A DNA stretch of 64,000 nucleotides from Ammoniphilus sp. YIM 78166 (GTDB taxonomy: Bacteria > Bacillota > Bacilli > Aneurinibacillales > RAOX-1). A program made the position numbers and the translations under genes. Under the pieces are notes generated by a model, which saw only the letters and a list, made by a program, of their open reading frames with translations, did no database searches and was not told the origin of the DNA. How positions within the stretch are numbered: position 1 is the first letter of the stretch; each line of letters opens with the position of its first letter. Of the stretch, positions 7,985 to 15,449 are shown in pieces. The DNA lies in the NCBI RefSeq assembly GCF_004522215.1, contig NZ_SDLR01000009.1, forward strand, positions 279 through 64,278, read 5' to 3'.

Positions 7985-8917
7985 ATGAAATACCCATTAT
8001 CACCTGACGTTAAACCTGAATTTTGTACCACCGGTACATTTATGAGACTGCCTTCCCATCGCGAAAATGCGAAGGTTGCTATATTAGGAATGCCTTTCGA
8101 TACAGCTGCATCCTTTAGAGTAGGAGCACGGTTTGCCCCACAGGCCATCCGTCAAGCTTCCATGACTTTGTTTCCTTATCACCCAATCAGTAAGGTTTAT
8201 CCTTTTGAAGATACGAACGCTATGGATATCGGCGATGTGCCTGTTATCCCGCATAACATTCACCGTAGCTATGATTTAATGGAAGAATCCGTACTCAGCC
8301 TTATGAATCAAGGAATTATTCCTATAGGTTTGGGCGGGGATCACTCGGTTACTCTTGCGAGTTTAAGAGCGGCAGCCAAGGTTTACGGTCCTGTAGCCAT
8401 GATTCATTTTGATTCCCATACGGATACGTGGGACACGTATTATGATGAGAAATACTGGCATGGCTCACCTTTTATCCGTGCACATGAAGAAGGACTGCTT
8501 GTACCGGAAAAGGTGTTCCAGTTGGGTATACGAGGAACACTGAATCATCCTGGGGATCTTGAAGCTAGCTATGACTTGGGCTATAACGTGGTCACTACAC
8601 CAGAAATCCGTCAACGTGGGTTTAACAATATCCTGCAGCAAATGAAAGAAGCGATCGGCGATACCCCTTGTTTCTTGACGTTTGACATCGATTTTGTCGA
8701 TCCTTCTTGTGCACCTGGAACCGGCACCCTCGAGGTCGGAGGATTCAGCAGTCTAGAAACGCTAGAAATGGTTCGTTCGCTTTCTGGTTTCAACTATATT
8801 GGATTTGACTTGGTTGAGGTTCTGCCTCCTTACGACCCAACTCAAATCACGTCCCTTTTGGCAGCTACCCTAGTTCATGATTTTGCCAGTCTGGTAGCTT
8901 TAAAATTAAAGAAATAA
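7985..8917 (+). CDS. speB: Agmatinase/ureohydrolase-family enzyme, copy 1
   Basis: A 310-residue arginase-fold enzyme with a full set of manganese ligands: His120 in GGDHS, Asp143, His145 and Asp147 in HFDSHTDTWD, and Asp234 and Asp236 in FDIDFVDPSCAPGTGT. Agmatinases of this family hydrolyse agmatine to putrescine and urea. Guanidinobutyrase or another guanidine hydrolase is also possible and cannot be excluded by sequence alone. GGAGGATC precedes the ATG. It is transcribed alone from a sigma-54 promoter. A close paralogue is at 26924-27859; most of the protein is the same while synonymous positions differ widely. Putrescine made here would feed PatA (13954). Confidence 0.87.
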   Translation: MKYPLSPDVKPEFCTTGTFMRLPSHRENAKVAILGMPFDTAASFRVGARFAPQAIRQASMTLFPYHPISKVYPFEDTNAMDIGDVPVIPHNIHRSYDLMEESVLSLMNQGIIPIGLGGDHSVTLASLRAAAKVYGPVAMIHFDSHTDTWDTYYDEKYWHGSPFIRAHEEGLLVPEKVFQLGIRGTLNHPGDLEASYDLGYNVVTTPEIRQRGFNNILQQMKEAIGDTPCFLTFDIDFVDPSCAPGTGTLEVGGFSSLETLEMVRSLSGFNYIGFDLVEVLPPYDPTQITSLLAATLVHDFASLVALKLKK

Positions 8918-8924
8918 ACCATTC

Positions 8925-9006
8925 CCCCACTTCATTCTTCTTCGAAGTGGGGTTCCATAGTTTACGCAGATAAAAACAAAAAGCAGAAACGGATCTGCTT
9001 TTTGTT
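8925..9006. terminator. Two hairpins between converging genes
   Basis: CCCCACTTC/GAAGTGGGG (8925-8952) without a T tract, then AACAAAAAGCAGA/TCTGCTTTTTGTT (8975-9006), which works as a terminator on either strand between the agmatinase gene and pdxS. Confidence 0.85.
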
Positions 9007-9026
9007 TACCTTCTGTATTCACTTCC

Positions 9027-9911
9027 TTACCATCCACGGTCGGCCATACGCTCATTTTGGAGTAAGGTGCTGATCTCGATGCCCTTCATCGCATTTCCTA
9101 AATTTTTGGATAACTGCCCAATTAAGGCATAATCTTCATAATGGGTCGTCGCTTCCACAATCGCTCGAGCGAATTTTTCCGGATGATCCGATTTAAAAAT
9201 ACCCGAACCCACAAACACTCCATCTGAACCCAAATGCATCATCAAGGCCGCATCAGCAGGCGTAGCGACTCCGCCCGCAGCAAAATTGACCACAGGCAGT
9301 TTCCCATTTTTATGGACATACTCTAGTAACTCATAAGGCGCTCCTAGATTTTTCGCTTCCGCCATTAATTCATCGAAGGCCATACTTTGAACCTTCCGAA
9401 TTTGACTCTGCATCGTACGTTGGTGTCGAACGGCCTCCACAATGTTTCCCGTTCCCGGCTCTCCTTTTGTCCTGATCATGGAAGCACCTTCCCCAATGCG
9501 TCGAAGGGCTTCGCCTAAATCGCGCGAACCGCATACAAAAGGAACCGTAAATTCTTTTTTATTAATATGGAATACTTCATCGGCAGGCGTTAACACTTCA
9601 CTCTCATCGATATAATCGACACCCAACGCTTCCAGCACTCTGGCTTCGACCAGATGGCCTATTCGTGCTTTGGCCATAACAGGAATCGAAACGGCACTCA
9701 TGACTTCCTCCACAATCGTGGGATCTGCCATTCTCGCCACTCCGCCTGCCGCACGAATGTCAGCAGGCACTCTTTCCAAAGCCATAACGGCAACGGCTCC
9801 TGCCGCTTCCGCAATTCTTGCTTGCTCCGCATTGACAACATCCATAATGACGCCGCCTTTTTGCATTTCTGCCATTCCTCGTTTTACGCGAATTGTACCT
9901 TCATTTATCAT
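9027..9911 (-). CDS. pdxS: Pyridoxal 5'-phosphate synthase subunit PdxS
   Basis: A 294-residue PdxS/SNZ-family enzyme, normal length, which builds PLP from ribose 5-phosphate, glyceraldehyde 3-phosphate and ammonia. Both catalytic lysines are visible, in PVMAKARIGH and MIRTKGEPGTGN, and the phosphate-binding ending VNFAAGGVATPADAALMM is intact. It follows glutamate dehydrogenase by 34 bp in the same minus-strand unit. The glutaminase partner PdxT, normally next door, is missing here. In an ammonia-releasing pathway PdxS could use free ammonium, and its PLP would supply the aminotransferase PatA. That link is inference. Confidence 0.95.
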   Translation of the reverse strand: MINEGTIRVKRGMAEMQKGGVIMDVVNAEQARIAEAAGAVAVMALERVPADIRAAGGVARMADPTIVEEVMSAVSIPVMAKARIGHLVEARVLEALGVDYIDESEVLTPADEVFHINKKEFTVPFVCGSRDLGEALRRIGEGASMIRTKGEPGTGNIVEAVRHQRTMQSQIRKVQSMAFDELMAEAKNLGAPYELLEYVHKNGKLPVVNFAAGGVATPADAALMMHLGSDGVFVGSGIFKSDHPEKFARAIVEATTHYEDYALIGQLSKNLGNAMKGIEISTLLQNERMADRGW

Positions 9912-9945
9912 CTTGTTGTGCCCCCTGTTGGTTTGTTTTGTTTTG

Positions 9946-11211
9946 TTATACCCATCCTCGAATTTTAACCGCTTCTACCATTCGCTTTAGCCCTACAATA
10001 TAAGCAGATAATCGCATGTTGACTTTTTTATCGATCGAGGTCTGGTAGACCTGTTGGAATGATTGAGTGAGGATTTTCTCTAATTTTTCATTGACCTCCT
10101 CTTCAGACCAGTAGTATCCTTGGTTGTTTTGCACCCATTCAAAGTAAGAAACCACCACTCCCCCTGCACTGGCTAGCACATCAGGAACGATGAGCACTCC
10201 ACGTTCCGTTAGAATTTCTGTCGCCTTCGCCGTTGTTGGACCATTAGCAGCCTCTACTAGAATCTTCGCTTTAATATCTGGTGCGTTTTGTTCCGTAATC
10301 TGATTTTCAATCGCAGCCGGCACCAGGATGTCGCACTCTTGAACGAGCAGCTCTTGATTGGAGATGCTGTTCTTAAACAGATTCGTCACGGTACCGAATG
10401 AGTCTCGCCTATCGAGCAAGTAAGGGATATCTAATCCTTGCGGGTCGTAGAGTGCCCCGTACGCATCTGAGATTCCAACCACCTTAGCCCCCGCCTCATA
10501 AAGGAACTTCGAGAGGAAACTTCCGGCATTGCCGAAGCCTTGAACAATCACCCTTGCCCCCTCTACTGAAATTCCTGCCCTTTTGGCAGCTTCCCGCAAT
10601 ACGATCGTTACACCTTTTGCGGTCGATGATTCTCTTCCGGCCGACCCACCAAGCACGAGTGGCTTTCCTGTGATAAAGCCGGGCGATTCAAATTCACGAA
10701 TCTCACTGTATTCATCCATCATCCAAGCCATGATCTGTGAATTCGTGAAAACATCAGGAGCCGGGATATCCTTGGTTGGTCCGACAAGTTGGCTGATGGC
10801 CCGCACGTACCCGCGGCTTAAACGTTCTAATTCACGCATCGACAGGGCTCTCGGGTCACATTGAATCCCGCCTTTTCCTCCACCATAAGGAAGCCCGGTA
10901 ATGCCGCTTTTAATGCTCATCCAAATAGAAAGGGCTTTCACTTCTTCTTCTGTCACATCCGGATGAAAACGAATGCCACCTTTTGTCGGTCCCACCGCAT
11001 CATTATGCTGAGCGCGATAGCCGGTAAATACCTGCACCGTCCCGTCATCCATCCGGACAGGAATGCGCACAGTCAACAACCGAAGCGGCTCCTTCATCAG
11101 CTCATACGTGGCCGTATCCCCTCCTAAATAACCCAATGCTTCCTTAATAATGTTTTGTGTCGATTCAAATAAAGAGGCTTTCTTTTTCTCATGATCCACA
11201 ATAGTAGCCAA
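9946..11211 (-). CDS. Glutamate dehydrogenase, copy 1
   Basis: Glu/Leu/Phe/Val-dehydrogenase family enzyme of about 421 residues interconverting glutamate with 2-oxoglutarate and ammonia. Motifs include GYRAQHNDAVGPTKGGIRFHP, the catalytic-lysine segment LPYGGGKGGIQCDP and a Rossmann VQGFGNAGS. No ATG is available near the N terminus. A TTG at 11211, preceded by AAAAGGAG, gives an end matching copy 2 (54266-55546) in length; a longer reading from a TTG at 11250 is less likely. It is first in an operon with pdxS behind a sigma-54 promoter, which fits a catabolic role for glutamate derived from transamination of polyamines. Confidence 0.92.
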   Translation of the reverse strand: MATIVDHEKKKASLFESTQNIIKEALGYLGGDTATYELMKEPLRLLTVRIPVRMDDGTVQVFTGYRAQHNDAVGPTKGGIRFHPDVTEEEVKALSIWMSIKSGITGLPYGGGKGGIQCDPRALSMRELERLSRGYVRAISQLVGPTKDIPAPDVFTNSQIMAWMMDEYSEIREFESPGFITGKPLVLGGSAGRESSTAKGVTIVLREAAKRAGISVEGARVIVQGFGNAGSFLSKFLYEAGAKVVGISDAYGALYDPQGLDIPYLLDRRDSFGTVTNLFKNSISNQELLVQECDILVPAAIENQITEQNAPDIKAKILVEAANGPTTAKATEILTERGVLIVPDVLASAGGVVVSYFEWVQNNQGYYWSEEEVNEKLEKILTQSFQQVYQTSIDKKVNMRLSAYIVGLKRMVEAVKIRGWV

Positions 11212-11298
11212 AATGATGACTCTCCTTTTCAAATGAGCAATTAGGCGCAAGCAAATTTCCTTCGTTCTGAGGGATGAATGCTCTCGATAAAGTATTAA

Positions 11299-11315
11299 TG
11301 CAATTCTTATGCCAA
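11299..11315 (-). promoter_or_regulatory. Sigma-54 promoter for gdh-pdxS
   Basis: On the minus strand TTGGCATAAGAATTGCA, a strong -24/-12 match, about 90 bp upstream of the TTG start. Confidence 0.85.
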
Positions 11316-11395
11316 AACATAAAGAAAACTTGGCTGGCGCCCTTATGCAGATATAGAATTCTAGATATCTTCTAAATTCTTATCTGGTAAAAAAG

Positions 11396-11510
11396 GAAGG
11401 AGGTTAACCCTCCTTCAAATGAGAGGATAGAGTCCACGCAGTGGACGTAAAGGTGTGGTCACACCCGACGAGATGCCAGGGTTCCTTCCACAGCAATAGA
11501 GCAAAGCCCT
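11396..11510. other. Hairpin-rich non-coding segment
   Basis: Several perfect short stems follow one another: GAAGGAGG/CCTCCTTC, GTCCAC-gca-GTGGAC and GGTGTG-gt-CACACC, then AGGGTTCCTTCC with further pairing potential. The segment lies between the upstream sites (about 11559) and the promoter (11299) of the glutamate dehydrogenase gene. It looks like a structured RNA, but I could not match it to a riboswitch class I know. Confidence 0.4.
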
Positions 11511-11558
11511 ACCCTTATTCAAGCAAGAACTATGCCAAGCTATGAGTTATAGGGCATT

Positions 11559-11574
11559 TTGCCAAAAATGCATA
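11559..11574. promoter_or_regulatory. Activator site upstream of gdh-pdxS
   Basis: TTGCCA-AAAA-TGCATA fits the TATKCA-N4-TGCATA pattern in one half. Further TATG half-sites lie at 11531 and 11541. It is about 245 bp upstream of the -24 element, within the range for an enhancer. Confidence 0.5.
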
Positions 11575-11603
11575 GCTAATGAATTTTTGAATAATCTGGA
11601 GGA

Positions 11604-11645
11604 CAAAAAAAGCTGATCTCACGCTCGTGAAATCAGCTTTTTTGG
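11604..11645. terminator. Terminator after psiE
   Basis: AAAAGCTGATCTCAC and GTGAAATCAGCTTTT form a long stem flanked by A and T tracts just beyond the stop of the PsiE-like gene. Confidence 0.9.
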
Positions 11646-11655
11646 AATTTTCCCC

Positions 11656-12048
11656 TTATGGCCTCTCTTTCGGTGTGTAGTTAATGATGAAGTAACCCAT
11701 GATGAGTAAGAGGATGACAAAAGCATAGATTAACGTGTTGGTCGGACTCTCATGATCGACGATGATGAAACGAACCATCGCCGTAATTCCTATATACATA
11801 AAATAGCGAATAGGAAAGTGATACTGTTCCTTAAAATATTTGACGATCATCGAGATAAACTCAAAATATAAAAAAAAGAGCAGGATATTCTCAAGGGAGT
11901 GATACGTACTTTCATGACCAGCCATCAAGATCGCACTGAATAGGTATAATTCCCTGGAGAGAAAAAGGACTAATATAGCGGCAAGAAAAGCAAGGGATAC
12001 ATTAAGAACCAACTGTAATGAGGATGCTATCCATGACAGCTTGAGCAT
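11656..12048 (-). CDS. psiE: PsiE-family membrane protein
   Basis: A 130-residue protein with four hydrophobic segments. The conserved run FLYFEFISMIVKYF, then HFPIRYFMYIGITAMVR and a C-terminal hydrophobic stretch, are the signature of the phosphate-starvation-inducible PsiE family. Molecular function is unknown in the family. Its start lies inside the end of the zinc-ribbon gene (12027-12218), so the two are probably co-translated from the sigma-54 promoter at 12260. A second, more distant relative is at 34378-34770. Why a PsiE protein would belong to an amine regulon is not evident. Confidence 0.85.
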   Translation of the reverse strand: MLKLSWIASSLQLVLNVSLAFLAAILVLFLSRELYLFSAILMAGHESTYHSLENILLFFLYFEFISMIVKYFKEQYHFPIRYFMYIGITAMVRFIIVDHESPTNTLIYAFVILLLIMGYFIINYTPKERP

Positions 12049-12218
12049 TTTACAACGGCCTCTCGACTTTCTTCTATTATATAGTACTCCTCTTCGTCTT
12101 GCGTTTCATCCCCATAGGATTCCGTGACCCGATCCCGGCAAGAAAGGCATTCTGGGCGATTCCTTTCCCAAGGCGCTAACTCCTGCCCGCAGCTTATACA
12201 CAAATCTAGTAGTTCCAT
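12027..12218 (-). CDS. Small zinc-ribbon protein, copy 1 (63 aa)
   Basis: A 63-residue acidic protein with two CxxC knuckles (CISC near residue 7 and CLSC near residue 25) around the motif ELAPWERNRPEC, plus a further CSSC near the end. A clear paralogue of 45 residues (55548-55685) keeps the first two knuckles and the APWERNR core. Each lies in a sigma-54 unit of this window, one with psiE and the other directly before the second glutamate dehydrogenase. It is probably a zinc-binding accessory protein. No named family is recognised and the function is unknown. Confidence 0.75.
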   Translation of the reverse strand: MELLDLCISCGQELAPWERNRPECLSCRDRVTESYGDETQDEEEYYIIEESREAVVKCSSCHG

Positions 12219-12259
12219 TTCTACATCCTCCTTTGGTTATCAATCTAACTTCATACCTT

Positions 12260-12276
12260 TGCAAGGACTATGCCAT
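12260..12276 (-). promoter_or_regulatory. Sigma-54 promoter for zinc ribbon-psiE
   Basis: On the minus strand ATGGCATAGTCCTTGCA, with -24 GG and -12 GC, 42 bp before the start of the zinc-ribbon gene. It is divergent from the promoter at 12382. Confidence 0.75.
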
Positions 12277-12296
12277 GGAGTGAATGCTCTTAGAGT

Positions 12297-12330
12297 TATG
12301 CAAAAATGCATAGTTATGTAGCCGTGCATA
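12297..12330. promoter_or_regulatory. Paired activator sites in a divergent spacer
   Basis: TATGCA-AAAA-TGCATA (12297-12312) and TATGTA-GCCG-TGCATA (12315-12330) lie exactly 18 bp apart between two divergent sigma-54 promoters. Confidence 0.8.
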
Positions 12331-12381
12331 GTCCTGTGTTCTTTTTCACTACTCAACCCCCGAACTCTTGCATCTCTAATC

Positions 12382-12398
12382 TTGGCATCGATCTTGCA
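12382..12398 (+). promoter_or_regulatory. Sigma-54 promoter for aldehyde dehydrogenase-patA
   Basis: TTGGCATCGATCTTGCA, a strong -24/-12 match, 53 bp before the TTG start of the dehydrogenase gene. Confidence 0.85.
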
Positions 12399-12450
12399 TA
12401 TTAACTTAGGCGAGCGGGGTAATCAGAAAAATTAAAGGAGTTGTTAAGCA

Positions 12451-13923
12451 TTGATCCAACTGAACATGTTTATTAATGGAGAATGGGTTCAGGCACAAAG
12501 CGGAAAGACAAGAGAAATTATGAATCCTGCGAACGGCCAAATCATTGCTGTAGCGGCCGAGGGGGATGTTGTAGATGCCCAAAATGCCATCGAGGTCGCG
12601 AGACAGGCTTTTGACAGCGGCGTATGGTCGGACCTCTCCCCTGCTGCTCGAGCCTCCTTCTTATTTAAAGTGGCTGACAAATTAGAAGAAAGAGCCGAAG
12701 AAATCGCTCACTTAGAGACGCTTGACAATGGGAAGCCCTTACGGGAAACCCGCTTTGATGTAGCCGATGCAGCCGCTTGCTTCCGTTATTATGCGGGGCT
12801 GGTCACGAAGCCGGATGGCCAGACCTATCATGTGGCGGATCCCATGCAAGCGATGGTGGTCCGGGAACCGGTCGGTGTCTGCGGGCTCATTGTTCCTTGG
12901 AACTATCCTTTACTTATGGGAGTATGGAAAATTGCTCCAGCCTTAGCGGCCGGCAATACGATCGTTTTTAAACCATCCGAAGTAACCCCTGTTACCTCGA
13001 TTAAGCTGTTTGAAATTCTTCAAGAAGTAGGGATCCCAAAAGGAGTTGCGAACTTGGTGATGGGACCAGGAGCAACGGTGGGAAATGAACTGGCAGAAAA
13101 TGTGAACGTGGATAAAATCTCGTTTACCGGTGGAACCGCTACCGGGCGCAGCATTATGAAAGCCGCAACAAGCAACATCAAGAAGATTTCCTTGGAGCTA
13201 GGAGGCAAGTCCCCCAATATCGTGTTTGCCGATGCTGACTTTGAGACCGCTGTGGACTATGCCCTCTTCGCGATCTATGCCAACCAAGGCCAAGTATGCG
13301 CAGCAGGCTCTCGACTGCTGCTTGAAGAAAGCATACATGATCGTTTCTTAGAGCGCCTAGCCGAACGAGCCCAGCACATTCGTGTGGGTCCGGGAACCGA
13401 TCCACAAACCGAGATGGGGCCGTTAATCAGTCAGGCTCATATGGAAAAGGTTCTCTCTTATGTGGAGATTGGTAAGCAAGAAGGTGCACGATTGGTTTGT
13501 GGTGGCAATCGCCTGCAGGATGGAGGGCTGGATCAAGGCTTTTTCATGGAGCCGACGATCTTTGCGGATACCACGCCTGACATGCGAATCGTGCAAGAAG
13601 AAATCTTCGGCCCCTTCCTCGCCGTACAAAAATTCAAGGATGAAGCGGATGCGATTCGCCTCGCCAATCATACCGTTTACGGATTGGCTGGAGGAGTTTT
13701 TACATCGGACGGCGCCAAAGCAATGCGGGTGATTAAAAAGCTGCGGGCTGGAATTACGTGGGTAAATTGCTATCATCCTACGTACAATGAGGCTCCTTGG
13801 GGGGGCTACAAACAGAGCGGTATTGGACGTGGACTGGGAACATTCGGCTTTGATGAGTTCACAGAGGTCAAGCAAATCAACATTAATCTGCAAGTCGAGC
13901 CAATTGGCTGGTTTGAAAAATAA
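12451..13923 (+). CDS. Aldehyde dehydrogenase, probably 4-aminobutyraldehyde type
   Basis: A 490-residue NAD(P)-dependent aldehyde dehydrogenase. The catalytic pair is Cys283 (NQGQVCAAGSR) and Glu249 (SLELGGKSPNI), and the cofactor loop FTGGTATGR is present. It starts with TTG behind AAAGGAG. The gene lies 30 bp before patA in the same sigma-54 unit, so the expected reaction is oxidation of 4-aminobutanal (1-pyrroline), the PatA product, to 4-aminobutyrate. A close paralogue at 49941-51437 serves the methylated-amine operon. The family is certain; the substrate comes from context. Confidence 0.92.
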   Translation: MIQLNMFINGEWVQAQSGKTREIMNPANGQIIAVAAEGDVVDAQNAIEVARQAFDSGVWSDLSPAARASFLFKVADKLEERAEEIAHLETLDNGKPLRETRFDVADAAACFRYYAGLVTKPDGQTYHVADPMQAMVVREPVGVCGLIVPWNYPLLMGVWKIAPALAAGNTIVFKPSEVTPVTSIKLFEILQEVGIPKGVANLVMGPGATVGNELAENVNVDKISFTGGTATGRSIMKAATSNIKKISLELGGKSPNIVFADADFETAVDYALFAIYANQGQVCAAGSRLLLEESIHDRFLERLAERAQHIRVGPGTDPQTEMGPLISQAHMEKVLSYVEIGKQEGARLVCGGNRLQDGGLDQGFFMEPTIFADTTPDMRIVQEEIFGPFLAVQKFKDEADAIRLANHTVYGLAGGVFTSDGAKAMRVIKKLRAGITWVNCYHPTYNEAPWGGYKQSGIGRGLGTFGFDEFTEVKQININLQVEPIGWFEK

Positions 13924-13953
13924 AACGACTAGAAAACAAACAACAGGAGGGTT

Positions 13954-15336
13954 ATGATGGTTAGTCAACCTAAAGTAAAAGAAGATTTAAAAACGAAATA
14001 TGCAGAGGTATATGCTTATACGAATCAGGTGCTTAACCTGATCGATAAAGAAGAGATTACAAAAGAAGAAGCGGCATGGATTACCAGACAAACGGTCGAT
14101 AATTTCCGCGATCACGTCAATCCAGGGTTCCTTAATTACCGTAAGTCCGTAACTAAGGATGGGCAATTTGCGGCTGTCGAATGGAGAGACGCGGGTCCGA
14201 ACTCGTTTATGGATGTCAACGGAAAAGAATATATTGATTGTCTAGGCGGTTTTGGAATTTATAATGTAGGCCATCGCCATCCGAAGGTCATCCAAGCGGT
14301 CACGAGTCAGATGAATCGCCAACCATTGCACAGTCAAGATCTGTTAGATCCCCTTCGTGCCATGTTAGCCAAGATCCTAGCAGACATTACGCCAGGAGAT
14401 CTAAAATACTCTTATTTCGCCAACAGTGGAACAGAGACCGTCGAAGCGGCCATGAAGCTTGCCAAAATGCACACCGGACGCACGACCTTTATTGCCACGA
14501 CACGCGCTTTCCATGGTAAAAGTCTTGGGGCCCTTTCCGCTACAGCGAAAGGCGTATTCCGTAAGCCCTTCCTCCCTATGATTCCTGGATTCCGTCATGT
14601 TCCTTTCGGTGACATTGATATGATGAGGAAAACGATGGAATCCTGCGCAATGGTCGGGGAAGACGTAGCCGCTATTATTTTGGAACCGATTCAAGGAGAA
14701 GGCGGCGTGAACTTGCCTCCAGAAGGGTATTTAAAGCAAGTCCGAGACTTATGTAACCAATTCGGGGCCCTTCTGATTTTTGATGAAGTCCAGACAGGAA
14801 TGGGAAGAACCGGAAAGATGTTTTGTGCGGAACACTATGATGTGGTTCCCGATATCCTTTGTCTAGCTAAAGCCTTCGGGGGCGGTGTGATCCCGGCTGG
14901 TGCCGTAGTGGCAACGGAAGAAGTCTTTAAGAGCTTTTTCCCTAACCCCTTCATTCAAACGACAACCTTCGGTGGAAACCCGCTGGCTTGTGCAGCAGCT
15001 ATTGCGACATTTAATGTACTCATCGAAGAGAACCTTCCAGCACGGGCAACTGAGCTAGGAGACTATATGATGAAAGGCCTTCGCGAAGCCGCCGCAGCCT
15101 ACACAGATAAGGTCATGGAAGTTCGAGGCAAAGGGTTGCTCATCGGTGTCGAATTCCATAATGATGAAATTGGCTACGAAGTGTCGAAGGGATTATTCGA
15201 TCATGGCGTTCTCGTAGCAGGTACCCTGATCAATGCCAAAACGATTCGGATTGAGCCGCCACTCACCATTAGCTATCAAGAGGCTGATCAAGTCATTTCT
15301 GCTTTCCGTAAGGTCCTCGGCCAAGTAAAGATCTAA
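13954..15336 (+). CDS. patA: Putrescine aminotransferase PatA
   Basis: A 460-residue class III PLP aminotransferase that closely follows E. coli PatA from end to end, for example HVNPGFLNYRKSVT, IDCLGGFGIYNVGHRHP, PLHSQDLLDPLRAMLAK and TTTFGGNPLACAAA. The PLP lysine is Lys306 in LCLAKAFGGG. It transfers the amino group of putrescine (or cadaverine) to 2-oxoglutarate, giving glutamate and 4-aminobutanal. Two ATG codons occur in tandem behind AGGAGG. It follows the aldehyde dehydrogenase in one operon, which completes putrescine to 4-aminobutyrate. Confidence 0.96.
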   Translation: MMVSQPKVKEDLKTKYAEVYAYTNQVLNLIDKEEITKEEAAWITRQTVDNFRDHVNPGFLNYRKSVTKDGQFAAVEWRDAGPNSFMDVNGKEYIDCLGGFGIYNVGHRHPKVIQAVTSQMNRQPLHSQDLLDPLRAMLAKILADITPGDLKYSYFANSGTETVEAAMKLAKMHTGRTTFIATTRAFHGKSLGALSATAKGVFRKPFLPMIPGFRHVPFGDIDMMRKTMESCAMVGEDVAAIILEPIQGEGGVNLPPEGYLKQVRDLCNQFGALLIFDEVQTGMGRTGKMFCAEHYDVVPDILCLAKAFGGGVIPAGAVVATEEVFKSFFPNPFIQTTTFGGNPLACAAAIATFNVLIEENLPARATELGDYMMKGLREAAAAYTDKVMEVRGKGLLIGVEFHNDEIGYEVSKGLFDHGVLVAGTLINAKTIRIEPPLTISYQEADQVISAFRKVLGQVKI

Positions 15337-15347
15337 CCCGAATATCA

Positions 15348-15380
15348 AACAAGAGGCTGTTTCATCAGCCTCTTGTTTTT
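15348..15380 (+). terminator. Terminator after patA
   Basis: AACAAGAGGCTG/CAGCCTCTTGTT 12-bp stem, followed by TTTT. Confidence 0.92.
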
Positions 15381-15449
15381 CCATAGGTCCCAGTTTTAAA
15401 GTATAATGGGATTAGTCAGACCAAATCCTTAGATCACCGGAGGAAGCCT

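Noticed and set aside
11396..11510. Lysine or glycine riboswitch
   Set aside because: A GATAGAG-like word was tempting, but the conserved core of these classes could not be traced and the segment is upstream of the sigma-54 promoter, not in a leader.
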